Positions 36,957 through 44,877 of a stretch of 58,796 bases of DNA are shown one piece after another. The translations under genes and the position numbers were made by a program. The stretch comes from JBQTIP01 sp052388025 (GTDB lineage: Bacteria; Actinomycetota; UBA4738; HRBIN12), in the NCBI GenBank assembly GCA_052388025.1, contig JBQTIP010000209.1:1-58796 (forward strand), read 5' to 3'. How positions within the stretch are numbered: position 1 is the first letter of the stretch; each line of letters starts with the position of its first letter. Under the pieces are notes generated by a model. It worked only from the letters and a program-made list of their open reading frames with translations. It was not told the DNA's origin and did no database searches.

Positions 36957-38114
36957 GTGCTGATGCTCGTATGCGACTCCTTCGGGGTGGGCGGTGCGCC
37001 CGACGCGGAGGCATACGGGGACGCGGGGTCCGACACGCTCGGGAACTGTTCCCGGGCCGTTGGCGGCATCCATGCCCCGAACCTCGCCGGGCTCGGCCTA
37101 GGCCTGCTGACGGACATCGAAGGAGTCGAGCCGCGAGCCGATCCCGGGTCCGCTCACGGCCGCCTGACCGAGCTCTCGGCGGGCAAGGACACCACCACGG
37201 GGCATTGGGAGATGGCCGGGGTCGTCCTCGACCGTCCCTTCCCGGTCTATCCCGACGGGTTTCCCGAGGAGATCGTCCGGCCGTTCGAGGAGGCCATCGG
37301 GCGCGAGGTGCTGGGAAACAGGCCTGCATCCGGGACGGAGATCATCGCGGAGCTGGGAGAGCGACACCTGAAGACCGGCAATCCGATCGTGTATACGAGC
37401 GGGGACTCCGTCTTCCAGATCGCCTGCCACAAGGACGTCGTGGCCCTCGCGACGCTCTATCAATGGTGCCGGGTGGCACGGCGGCTGTTGGTCGGTGAGC
37501 ATCGGGTCGGGCGCGTAATCGCACGCCCGTTCACGGGAACGCCCGGGCAGTTCACGCGAACGCCCGAGCGGCGCGACTTCTCGGTGTCGCCGCCCCGCCC
37601 CACGCTGCTCGACTTCTGCCGCGACTCGAGCGTGTCCGTCTACGGCGTGGGGAAGATCCAGGACATCTTCGCCGGGCAGGGCCTCACGGAGGGCCGTTAC
37701 TCGGACTCGAACGACGACGGCATCGACATCACCCTCGAGTTGCTCCGGCGACCGGCGTCGTCATTGATCTTTTCGAACCTCGTGGACTTCGACAGCAAGT
37801 ATGGGCACCGGAACGACCCGGCCGGATACGCGGCGTGCATCGAGCGGCTCGACAGGCGGCTGCCGGAGGTGATCGGTGCGCTGGACGGGGGACTGATGCT
37901 CCTGACCGGCGACCACGGCTGCGACCCGACGACGCCCTCGACCGACCACTCTCGGGAGCGAACGCCGCTGCTCGTGGCCGGGCTGTCCGGGGGGCCCCTG
38001 GACTTGGGAGACCGGTCCACGTTCGCGGACCTCGGGGCCACGGTGGCCGATCTCCTTGGGGTAGAGACTCAAGGTCTGTCCGGAGCGAGCTTCGCCTCGG
38101 AGCTCATGTTGTGA
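36957..38114 (+). CDS. deoB: Phosphopentomutase
   Basis: A 385-residue alkaline-phosphatase-superfamily enzyme that interconverts (deoxy)ribose-1-phosphate and -5-phosphate in nucleoside salvage. Metal-site motifs are CDSFGVGGAPDAEAYGD, the phosphorylated Thr region GKDTTTGHWEMAG, NRPASGTEII, VDFDSKYGHRNDPAGYA and LTGDHGCDPTTPSTDHSRE. Length is normal. GTG 36957 is used because no canonical in-frame codon lies between it and the previous stop; the protein then begins directly at the first strand, one or two residues shorter than usual. deoA follows 133 bases later and uses its product pathway, so the pair forms a nucleoside catabolism unit. Confidence 0.95.
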   Translation: MLMLVCDSFGVGGAPDAEAYGDAGSDTLGNCSRAVGGIHAPNLAGLGLGLLTDIEGVEPRADPGSAHGRLTELSAGKDTTTGHWEMAGVVLDRPFPVYPDGFPEEIVRPFEEAIGREVLGNRPASGTEIIAELGERHLKTGNPIVYTSGDSVFQIACHKDVVALATLYQWCRVARRLLVGEHRVGRVIARPFTGTPGQFTRTPERRDFSVSPPRPTLLDFCRDSSVSVYGVGKIQDIFAGQGLTEGRYSDSNDDGIDITLELLRRPASSLIFSNLVDFDSKYGHRNDPAGYAACIERLDRRLPEVIGALDGGLMLLTGDHGCDPTTPSTDHSRERTPLLVAGLSGGPLDLGDRSTFADLGATVADLLGVETQGLSGASFASELML

Positions 38115-38138
38115 AGGTCTCACTCTGGTCTCAGGCTT

Positions 38139-38159
38139 TATCGAGGGTTGAGAGTTGTC
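38139..38159 (+). repeat. 21-base element shared with the FHA-gene leader (copy 1)
   Basis: TATCGAGGGTTGAG followed two bases later by TTGTC also occurs at 49578-49598, with only the two intervening bases different (19 of 21 identical). Both copies lie in untranslated regions about 50-90 bases before a start codon, just after a possible promoter (here TTGTGA 38109-38114 and CAGGCT 38132-38137, a weak match). It may be an operator or a leader RNA element. Confidence 0.4.
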
Positions 38160-38247
38160 CCGGCCCTACCCGGGGGAAGGACCCTATCTTTGAACCTCTC
38201 GGGAACAGACAGGCAATCCACGCCCGTAGCCGGAGGGGGGCCTCACG

Positions 38248-39561
38248 GTGAGCCCGGCCGATCCACGCGATGTCGTCGCCGCCAAGAGGGATGGGAAGTC
38301 TCTTCATCCGGACGAGATCCGGAGGTTCGTGGAGCTTTACGTTAGAGGTGAGATTCCCGACTACCTCGCTTCCGCGTTCCTAATGGCCGCGTACATCCGT
38401 GGGCTGGACGCCGAGGAGACGCTCGCATTCACGCAGGCCATGATCGAGTCCGGGGACGTGCTCCCACTCGGCGGGATCTCACGGCCGAAGGTCGACAAGC
38501 ACTCGACAGGAGGCGTAGCCGACGGGGTGACGCTGGTGTTCGCGCCGCTCGCGGCCGCGCTGGGCCTCGCCGTGGCCAAGCTCTCGGGCCGGGGGCTCGG
38601 GCACACGGGCGGCACCCTTGACAAGCTCGAATCCATTCCGGGCTTTCGCGTCGACCTCTCCCCTGAAGGGCTCGAGCGGCAGGTGGAGGCCGTGGGCTGC
38701 GCCGTGGCGGCTCAGAGCGCCGATCTGGTACCCGCGGACGGCGCATTCTACGCACTCCGGGACGCGACCGCCACCGTGCCCTCGATCCCGCTAATAGCCG
38801 CCAGCGTCATGTCGAAGAAGCTCGCGGTCGGAAGCGATCTGGTGCTGCTCGACGTGAAGGCGGGGAGCGGGGCGTTCATGAAGACCCCGGAGGGCGCGTC
38901 GGCCCTTGCGAAGGCGTGCGTCGAGCTCGCCCGCGGATGGGGCCGGCGGGCCCGCGCGGCAGTTACGGACATGTCCCAGCCCCTTGGGGAGGCCGTGGGC
39001 AACGCACTCGACGTCGCCGAGGCCGTGGCCGTCCTGTCCGGACGGGCCAGGGGGCGGCTGCGCGATCTGTCGATCGTCTTCGCGGCCGAGGCTCTCTCTC
39101 GCCTTGGAGGAGTGGGGATGGGGGAGGGGAAAGCACGGGCCGCGGCCGCCCTGGACTCGGGCCAGGCGCTCGATCGGTTCCGCCGGATGGTCGAGGCGCA
39201 GGGAGGCGAGCCGCGCGTCGTGGACGACCCCTCGTCGGTTCTCCCGGTAGCACCCGTCACCCTGCCCGTCGTCTCCAGCGCCTCGGGGTTCCTCGCCGCG
39301 GTCGACGCCGAGGCGATTGGGCGGGCGAGCGGAGACCTCGGGGCCGGCCGGAGACGAAAGGGCGACCCGATCGACCCGTCCGTCGGTATCGTGTTCCGGC
39401 CCAAGGTGGGGGATCGGCTCGAGAGCGGTCAGGAGGTCGCCACAGTGCATGCGAGGGACGAGGACGACGCCGAGGACGCCGGCCGCCGGATCCTGGGTGC
39501 GCTCACGCTCGCGGATCGGCCGGTGGATCCCCCGCCGCTCGTATACGGCTGGTTCCAGTAG
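38248..39561 (+). CDS. deoA: Pyrimidine-nucleoside (thymidine) phosphorylase
   Basis: A 437-residue class II nucleoside phosphorylase that releases the base from thymidine, deoxyuridine or uridine and makes (deoxy)ribose-1-phosphate, the substrate of DeoB. Signature segments are VDKHSTGGVADGVTLVFAPL (phosphate and substrate binding), KLSGRGLGHTGGTLDKLESI (the family signature), and LDVKAGSGAFMKTPEGA. Length and domain order (alpha domain, alpha/beta domain, C-terminal domain) are normal. GTG 38248 follows GGAGGGGGG by several bases. The first 100 bases upstream hold the repeated element at 38139-38159. Confidence 0.95.
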   Translation: MSPADPRDVVAAKRDGKSLHPDEIRRFVELYVRGEIPDYLASAFLMAAYIRGLDAEETLAFTQAMIESGDVLPLGGISRPKVDKHSTGGVADGVTLVFAPLAAALGLAVAKLSGRGLGHTGGTLDKLESIPGFRVDLSPEGLERQVEAVGCAVAAQSADLVPADGAFYALRDATATVPSIPLIAASVMSKKLAVGSDLVLLDVKAGSGAFMKTPEGASALAKACVELARGWGRRARAAVTDMSQPLGEAVGNALDVAEAVAVLSGRARGRLRDLSIVFAAEALSRLGGVGMGEGKARAAAALDSGQALDRFRRMVEAQGGEPRVVDDPSSVLPVAPVTLPVVSSASGFLAAVDAEAIGRASGDLGAGRRRKGDPIDPSVGIVFRPKVGDRLESGQEVATVHARDEDDAEDAGRRILGALTLADRPVDPPPLVYGWFQ

Positions 39562-39570
39562 GGGACCCCG

Positions 39571-40218
39571 ATGGAGAACGTCAAGTTCGCGCTGTTCCTG
39601 CTCGTCGCGCTCGTGCCGAGCATGATCCTGCACGAGTACGCTCACGCGGTCACAGCCGATCGCCTTGGCGACCCCACGCCCCGGCGGTGGGGCCGCCTTG
39701 GCTTCAATCCAAAGCCCATGATCGACCCGTTCGGAACCATCATCCTTCCCGGGCTCATCCTGCTGCTGGTGGCCTCGGGACACGGCCTCGCCCTGCTTCC
39801 GATCTTCGCCTACGCGAAGCCGATGCCGGTCGATCCCTCATATCTGAAGAACCGCGCCCGTGACACGACGCTCATCGCGCTCGCAGGTCCCCTGACCAAC
39901 CTGGCTATCGCGGCGGTCGCGGGAATCCTGCTGCGTTTGGACTCGAGCGGCGATCTCCGACTTTTCGCCTACGCGGTCCTGGTCGTGAACCTCTTCCTGT
40001 TCGTCTTCAACCTCATGCCGGTTCCGGGGCTCGACGGGGCGAAGATCCTCGCCCGTTTCCTGCCTCCGCGTCCCCGCGAGGTCTATACCGGGCTCGATCA
40101 GTACCTGGTGCTCTTCATCCTGGTGATCTTCTTCCTGCTGGCCGGGCCGCTGCTCGCGGTCGTTCGGGCGCTGGCGGGCGGCGTGTGCGCCGTCCTCGCC
40201 GGCAGCGCCAACTGCTGA
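39571..40218 (+). CDS. M50-family site-2-protease-like metalloprotease
   Basis: A 215-residue membrane protein with the zinc motif HEYAH in PSMILHEYAHAVTADRLGDP (near residue 21) and the third ligand in FNLMPVPGLDGAKILARFLP (near 146-165). Four to six transmembrane helices are visible. There is no PDZ or CBS domain, so it belongs to the small stand-alone M50B group rather than RseP. Such proteins cleave membrane-spanning segments; some members may only bind metal. It follows deoA by 9 bases and may be read from the same transcript, but no functional link is evident. Confidence 0.9.
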   Translation: MENVKFALFLLVALVPSMILHEYAHAVTADRLGDPTPRRWGRLGFNPKPMIDPFGTIILPGLILLLVASGHGLALLPIFAYAKPMPVDPSYLKNRARDTTLIALAGPLTNLAIAAVAGILLRLDSSGDLRLFAYAVLVVNLFLFVFNLMPVPGLDGAKILARFLPPRPREVYTGLDQYLVLFILVIFFLLAGPLLAVVRALAGGVCAVLAGSANC

Positions 40219-40329
40219 CCACCCGGACGGGGCGATGCTCCCGGGAACCCGGGCGGCCCGCGCTATCATCGCGGCATCGAGACCGAGCGTGCCTCCACGA
40301 CGTCCACGAAACGGGATCGGAAGGCCAGG

Positions 40330-41301
40330 GTGGTCACCGGGTACCGGCCGACCGGACCTATGCACATCGGGCACTGGTTCGGCAACGTCTTGAACATGCT
40401 CCGGCTGCAAGAGGAGCACGACGACGTCTTCTACTTCATCGCCGACTGGCACATGCTCACGACCCACTACGAGCAAACCGAGGAGCTGGCCGAGAACGTG
40501 CGCGAGCTCGTGCTCGATCTGCTCGCGGCCGGCATCGACCCGGAGAAGGCAACGCTCTACCGTCAGTCGGACATCTCAGAGGTCGCGGAGATGATGCTTC
40601 TGCTCGGGATGATCACGCCGCTCGGGTGGCTGGAGCGCGTACCGACCTTCAAGGAGCGACTGCGCGACATGGCGGGGCGGGACATCGCGAACTTCGGCTT
40701 GCTCGGCTATCCGGTCCTGCAAGCGGTCGACATCGCGATCGTGAAGGGCGAGCTGGTGCCGGTGGGGGAGGACCAGGTGCCGCACCTCGAGCTCTCCCGG
40801 GAGATCGTTCGGCGGTTCAATCGCCTGTACGAGCCGGTGCTCGTCGAGCCGCAGGCGCTCCTGTCCGATGCCCCCGTGATCCCGGGCTCCGACGGCCGCA
40901 AGATGTCGAAGTCGCTCGGCAACGACATCCGTGTCCGCGACGAGGCCGAGGCCATCCGGGCCAAGGTTCGAACGTTCATTACCGATCCACAGAAGGTCCG
41001 GCTGGGCGACCCGGGCCGCCCCGAGATCTGCCCGATCTTCGCCCTTCACCGGCAGCTGTCGAGGGACATCCTCGAGTGGACGGAGGAGAACTGCCGCTCC
41101 GGCGCGCTCGGTTGCGTGGAGTGCAAGGGGAACCTCGCCGATCGCATCATCGATCACTACGGGCCGTTCCGCGAGCGACGGGAGGAGCTGGAGCGGAGCC
41201 CGGAGCTTGCGAACGACGTGCTCGCGGCGGGGGCCGCCAAGGTGCGTCCAGTCGCAGGGGAGACGATGAGGGCGGTCCGGTCGGCCATGCACATGGGATG
41301 A
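40330..41301 (+). CDS. trpS: Tryptophanyl-tRNA synthetase
   Basis: A 323-residue class Ic synthetase that charges tRNA-Trp. The HIGH-type motif is GPMHIGHWFGNVLNML and KMSKS is intact in GRKMSKSLGNDIRV near residue 197. The specificity region GYPVLQAVDIAIVKGELVPV and GEDQVPHLELSREI are typical. A CVECKGN motif near the C-terminus is usual in some subfamilies. GTG 40330 gives VVTGYRPTGPMHIGH, matching the family N-terminus within a few residues; no canonical in-frame start exists upstream. A TATCAT -10 at 40264-40269 is a candidate promoter. Its stop overlaps the scpA start (ATGA). Confidence 0.95.
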   Translation: MVTGYRPTGPMHIGHWFGNVLNMLRLQEEHDDVFYFIADWHMLTTHYEQTEELAENVRELVLDLLAAGIDPEKATLYRQSDISEVAEMMLLLGMITPLGWLERVPTFKERLRDMAGRDIANFGLLGYPVLQAVDIAIVKGELVPVGEDQVPHLELSREIVRRFNRLYEPVLVEPQALLSDAPVIPGSDGRKMSKSLGNDIRVRDEAEAIRAKVRTFITDPQKVRLGDPGRPEICPIFALHRQLSRDILEWTEENCRSGALGCVECKGNLADRIIDHYGPFRERREELERSPELANDVLAAGAAKVRPVAGETMRAVRSAMHMG

Positions 41302-42062
41302 GCGAGGTGAGCGAACAGCCGTCTGTGGTTTCCGGAGTCTTCTCGGTCGAGCTCCCCATGTTCACCGGTCCATTCCGGCTGCTGGCGGATCTGATCCTCG
41401 ACCAGAAGGTGGACGTGTGCGACGTCTCGATCGCCGGCGTGACGGACGGCTTCCTCGCCCACTCCGTACAGGCCGGCAAGTGGGACCTGGAGGAGGCCAC
41501 GTGGTTCCTCGCGGCCTGCGCCGTCCTGCTCGAGCTGAAGGTGGGCCGGCTGATGCCCCGGCACGAGGCGCCGGGCGAGGAGGATCTGCTGGGCGTCTCT
41601 CCCGACCTGGTCTACGCGCGAAGCATCGAGCTCGCCGCCATCCGACGCGTCGCCGAGGACCTGTCGAGGCGGCTCGAGGCTGAGGCGCTTCATTTCACTC
41701 GCGACGTGGGGCCCGGCCCGGAGCTCTCCCATCTCTATCCGGACGTGCTCGAGAAGGCATCGCCGGACGATCTGGCGAACACGGCCGCAGGGCTGCTTCG
41801 ACCCCCGCCCCTCCTAGATCTATCCCACGTGACACCGATCCGCTTCACCGTGGCCGATGCGATGGCCGCGGTGCAAGAGCGGCTGGGCGAGGTCGGCGCC
41901 GCGCGATTCCGGGAGCTCGTCGCCGACTGCGAGGACAGGATCCACGTCGTGGTGCGGTTCTTGGCCTTGCTGGAGCTGTACCGTGAAGGGAAGGTCGAGC
42001 TGGCCCAGGCCGAGACGTTCGGTGAGATCGAGGTCAGGTGGCAGGCGGGGTCGAGGGGTTGA
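41298..42062 (+). CDS. scpA: Segregation and condensation protein A
   Basis: A 254-residue kleisin that bridges the SMC heads and recruits ScpB in the bacterial condensin. N-terminal FSVELPMFTGPFRLLADLIL and the helix-turn VDVCDVSIAGVTDGFLAHSV match ScpA, as does the C-terminal winged-helix segment RIHVVVRFLALLELYREGKV. The middle is variable, as usual. The ATG overlaps the trpS stop, and scpB follows 7 bases downstream. smc itself is not in the window. Order scpA-scpB-rluB-cmk-der equals the mycobacterial order, here with aromatic genes inserted after rluB. Confidence 0.94.
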   Translation: MSEVSEQPSVVSGVFSVELPMFTGPFRLLADLILDQKVDVCDVSIAGVTDGFLAHSVQAGKWDLEEATWFLAACAVLLELKVGRLMPRHEAPGEEDLLGVSPDLVYARSIELAAIRRVAEDLSRRLEAEALHFTRDVGPGPELSHLYPDVLEKASPDDLANTAAGLLRPPPLLDLSHVTPIRFTVADAMAAVQERLGEVGAARFRELVADCEDRIHVVVRFLALLELYREGKVELAQAETFGEIEVRWQAGSRG

Positions 42063-42069
42063 TCGAGGA

Positions 42070-42627
42070 GTGAGCGGCCGATCCGATATCCGACGCGCCC
42101 TCGAGGCGCTGCTGTTCGTCTCCGACGAGCCCGTCGCCTCCGGCGTGCTGGCGCAGGGGCTGGAGGTCGACAGGCGCGAGGTCGACGAACTCTGCGAGGA
42201 GCTGGCTCGCGCCTACGAGGAGCGCGGGGCCGGGGTCGTGCTCCGAAACGTCGCCGGCGGCTGGCGCCTCGTGACGCACCCGGACGCCGCGCCGTTCCTC
42301 GAGCGCTACGTGGTCTCCTCACGTCACGCGCGCTTGACGAAGGCGGCCCTCGAGACGCTTTCGATCGTTGCATACAAGCAGCCGGTCACCAGGCACCAGC
42401 TGGCCGCGATACGGGGGGTGAACTCCGAAGGAGTCCTTCGGGCACTCGTGGAACGCGGCCTGGTGGCCGAGGTCGGCCGCGAGGAGGGTCCCGGCCGACC
42501 CATGCTGTACGGCACCACGCCGGCGTTCCTCGAAAGACTGGGGCTTCCCTCACTCTCGGCGCTCCCCTCGCTGGCGCCGCTCCTCGGCGACGGCGCCTCC
42601 GATGCCGAGGCCGCCGGCACCGAGTAG
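42070..42627 (+). CDS. scpB: Segregation and condensation protein B
   Basis: A 185-residue protein with two winged-helix domains. IRRALEALLFVSDEPVASGV begins the first, and KAALETLSIVAYKQPVTRHQ with IRGVNSEGVLRALVERGLV the second, which are the best conserved ScpB segments. It dimerises and binds ScpA to regulate SMC loading for chromosome segregation. GTG 42070 follows GAGGA and gives the standard start. A Pro/Leu-rich tail after residue 155 is unconserved. rluB begins 10 bases after the stop. Confidence 0.94.
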   Translation: MSGRSDIRRALEALLFVSDEPVASGVLAQGLEVDRREVDELCEELARAYEERGAGVVLRNVAGGWRLVTHPDAAPFLERYVVSSRHARLTKAALETLSIVAYKQPVTRHQLAAIRGVNSEGVLRALVERGLVAEVGREEGPGRPMLYGTTPAFLERLGLPSLSALPSLAPLLGDGASDAEAAGTE

Positions 42628-42637
42628 CCGGCCGGCC

Positions 42638-43357
42638 ATGCCCGAGGAACGGCTCCAGCGCGCGCTCGCTCGCGCGGGCCTCGGATCCCGAAGGGCATGC
42701 GAGGAGCTGATCAGACAGGGCCGCGTGAAGGTCGGCGGGCGCGTCGCGGAGCTGGGCGACCGCGTGGACCCGTCTTCGGACCGCGTGGTCGTCGATGGGG
42801 CGCGCGTGCCGATCGATCCCGAGACTCGCTACTTCGCCCTCCACAAGCCCGCCGGGGTGGTGACCACGCTCCGGGACCCGCAGGGGCGCGCCGATCTCTC
42901 GTCGTTCCTGCCCCCCGGGCCGCGCGTGTTCCCGGTCGGGCGACTCGACCGGGACGCAGAGGGGCTCCTGCTGCTCACCAACGATGGAGAGCTCGCGAAC
43001 CGGCTCATGCATCCGCGGCACGGGGTGGAGAAGGAATACCTTGCCGAGGTCGAGGGGACGCCGACCGCGCGCCACTTGGCGCGTCTTCGTCGCGGGGTAG
43101 AGCTCGAGGACGGCCCGGCGCGGTCGCTGCGGGCCCGAGCTTCCAGCGGGACGGGCGGAAGGGGGGCCGTTCGGTTGGTCATGGGGGAGGGGCGCAAGCG
43201 TGAGGTTCGCCGACTGCTTGCCGCGGTCGGGCTGCCCGTTCGAAGATTGGTCCGTCTGCGGGTCGGGCCGGTTCGCCTGGGAGCGACGCCGCCCGGGGCG
43301 CTAAGGGAGCTGACCGTGGAGGAGGTTCGTGCCCTATACCGCGATGCGGGCCTGTGA
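42638..43357 (+). CDS. rluB: RluB-type rRNA pseudouridine synthase
   Basis: A 239-residue RsuA/RluB-family enzyme. The N-terminal S4 domain (RLQRALARAGLGSRRACEEL) is followed by the catalytic domain with Asp104 in PVGRLDRDAEGLLLLTNDGE, then GEGRKREVRRLLAAVGLPV, which contacts RNA. It isomerises a uridine of 23S rRNA (U2605 in E. coli for RluB). ATG 42638 is chosen over an earlier in-frame start because it begins exactly at the S4 domain. U2605 is the base immediately after intron 2, so in this genome the target lies at a splice junction. Confidence 0.93.
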   Translation: MPEERLQRALARAGLGSRRACEELIRQGRVKVGGRVAELGDRVDPSSDRVVVDGARVPIDPETRYFALHKPAGVVTTLRDPQGRADLSSFLPPGPRVFPVGRLDRDAEGLLLLTNDGELANRLMHPRHGVEKEYLAEVEGTPTARHLARLRRGVELEDGPARSLRARASSGTGGRGAVRLVMGEGRKREVRRLLAAVGLPVRRLVRLRVGPVRLGATPPGALRELTVEEVRALYRDAGL

Positions 43358-43427
43358 GGGGCCCGATACGATCGGTAGCCTGACGGTATCGGCCGGTTCG
43401 GCCGTGACATGTGAGACGAGGACGAAC

Positions 43428-43787
43428 GTGAGGGTGCGCGGGGCCCGCGGGGCCATCCTGGTGGAGAAGGACGACGCCGATGTCGTGCTGTCCACGACAC
43501 AGCGGCTCTTGGATGCGATGATCGACGGGAATGGCGTGGCGCCCGACGACATCGTGAGCGTCCTGTTCACGGCCACGAACGACCTACGCTCAGCCTTCCC
43601 TGCCGAGGCGGCCCGCCGCATGGGGCTCGGCAGGGTCCCGCTCATGTGCGCGCGGGAGATACCGGTCGAGGGATCGATGCCACGGGTAGTGCGGGTCCTG
43701 ATGCACTTCTACACGGAGCTCGACGCGCCCGAAGTGGCGCACGTCTACCTCGAGGGCGCCGAGTCGCTTCGCGATGACCTCAGCTGA
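43428..43787 (+). CDS. aroH: Chorismate mutase, AroH type
   Basis: A 119-residue trimeric AroH-type chorismate mutase that converts chorismate to prephenate. Active-site residues known from the Bacillus enzyme can be located: RGARGAILVEKDD (Arg near 7), TNDLRSAFPAEAARRMG, VPLMCAREIPVEGSMPRVVR with the catalytic Arg of the latter, and the C-terminal Tyr region HVYLEGAESLRDDLS. GTG 43428 gives the expected beginning (Bacillus AroH is about 127 residues). The end overlaps tyrA by 14 bases, so synthesis and the next pathway step are coupled. Confidence 0.92.
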   Translation: MRVRGARGAILVEKDDADVVLSTTQRLLDAMIDGNGVAPDDIVSVLFTATNDLRSAFPAEAARRMGLGRVPLMCAREIPVEGSMPRVVRVLMHFYTELDAPEVAHVYLEGAESLRDDLS

Positions 43788-44868
43788 GCGCGTCGCGGTG
43801 CTGGGAACCGGCCTAATGGGGACATCGATCGCCCTGGCCGCCATTCGTGCCGGAGACACGGTCCGCGGGTTCGATGCCGACCCAGAAGTGCAATCCAGAG
43901 CTGCGGGCCGGGCGGGTTTCGAGCCCTGCCGGACCGTTGCCGCCTGCGTTCGCGACGCGAATCTGGCCTTCGTCTGCACCCCGATCCAGGCTATCCCTTC
44001 AGTGGCGGCTCAGGCTCTTGTCGAGGCCCCCGACGCCGTCGTCTCCGACGCCGGGAGCGTCAAGTCTCACGTCGTGGCTGAGGTGCAGGCGAAGGTGTCC
44101 GCCCGGAACATGTCTCGGTTCGTCGGCGGCCATCCTATGGGCGGGTCCGAGCGCTCGGGTCCGGAAGGCGCCTCAGCCTCCGTGGTCGACGGCATCGTTT
44201 GGGTCCTGACGCCAACAGCCGCGACCGATCCGAGCGCCGTGGCCGGAATCGCGTCCTGGGTTGCGAGAATCGGAAGCCAGCCTGTCCGGATGGATCCGGA
44301 GCGCCACGACCGGCTGGTTGCGTTGGTGAGCCATCTACCACAAGTGGCCTCTACGGCACTCATGGGCCTCGCGGCGACGGAAGAGGCCGGCGAACCGGAG
44401 ATCCTGCTGCTTGCGGCCGGGGGGTTCCGTGACCTCACTCGGCTCGCCGCCTCGAACCCCAAGCTCTGGAGCGACATCCTGCTCTCCAACAGGGAGGCGT
44501 TGGCCACCGCCATCGACCTGTACGTGGATCGGCTCGTGGAGTTGCGTGGCCTCGTGAAGGAGGGCCGGGCGGCAGATGTCGAGCGGTCCTTCGCGGAGGC
44601 GAAGCGGGCCCGCCTGGCCCTCGCCGCCAAGCCGCAGGTCAAGGCGGGCGTCGCGCTAATCCAGGTTCCGGTTCCGGACCGGCCGGGGGCCCTCGCCGAG
44701 CTGACGGCCTTGCTTGGGGGTGCCGCGGTGAACATCGAGGACCTGCAGATCGTCCATTCGCCGGAGGGTGGCCGGGGCACCGTGCACCTCACGATCGCCG
44801 CGAGCTCGGCCGAGCAGGCACTGGCCGCCCTGGCCGCCGGCGGCTTCCCGGCGCTCCGGCTGGCGTAG
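43774..44868 (+). CDS. tyrA: Prephenate dehydrogenase with C-terminal ACT domain
   Basis: A 364-residue NAD(P)-dependent dehydrogenase forming 4-hydroxyphenylpyruvate for tyrosine synthesis. The nucleotide fold is VAVLGTGLMGTSIALAAIRA, and active-site segments are FVGGHPMGGSERSGPEGASA (His) and ALVSHLPQVASTALMG (His). A C-terminal ACT domain from about residue 290 (VPDRPGALAELTALLGGAAV) suggests feedback control by tyrosine. ATG 43774 overlaps the end of aroH. With aroA downstream it forms a three-gene aromatic cluster between rluB and cmk. Confidence 0.95.
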   Translation: MTSAERVAVLGTGLMGTSIALAAIRAGDTVRGFDADPEVQSRAAGRAGFEPCRTVAACVRDANLAFVCTPIQAIPSVAAQALVEAPDAVVSDAGSVKSHVVAEVQAKVSARNMSRFVGGHPMGGSERSGPEGASASVVDGIVWVLTPTAATDPSAVAGIASWVARIGSQPVRMDPERHDRLVALVSHLPQVASTALMGLAATEEAGEPEILLLAAGGFRDLTRLAASNPKLWSDILLSNREALATAIDLYVDRLVELRGLVKEGRAADVERSFAEAKRARLALAAKPQVKAGVALIQVPVPDRPGALAELTALLGGAAVNIEDLQIVHSPEGGRGTVHLTIAASSAEQALAALAAGGFPALRLA

Positions 44869-44877
44869 GAGGCCGGC

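Noticed and set aside
40232..40256. CCCGGG-AA-CCCGGG inverted repeat after the M50 gene as a terminator
   Set aside because: The repeat is short, GC-only and lacks a following T-run; in this GC-rich DNA such matches are expected.
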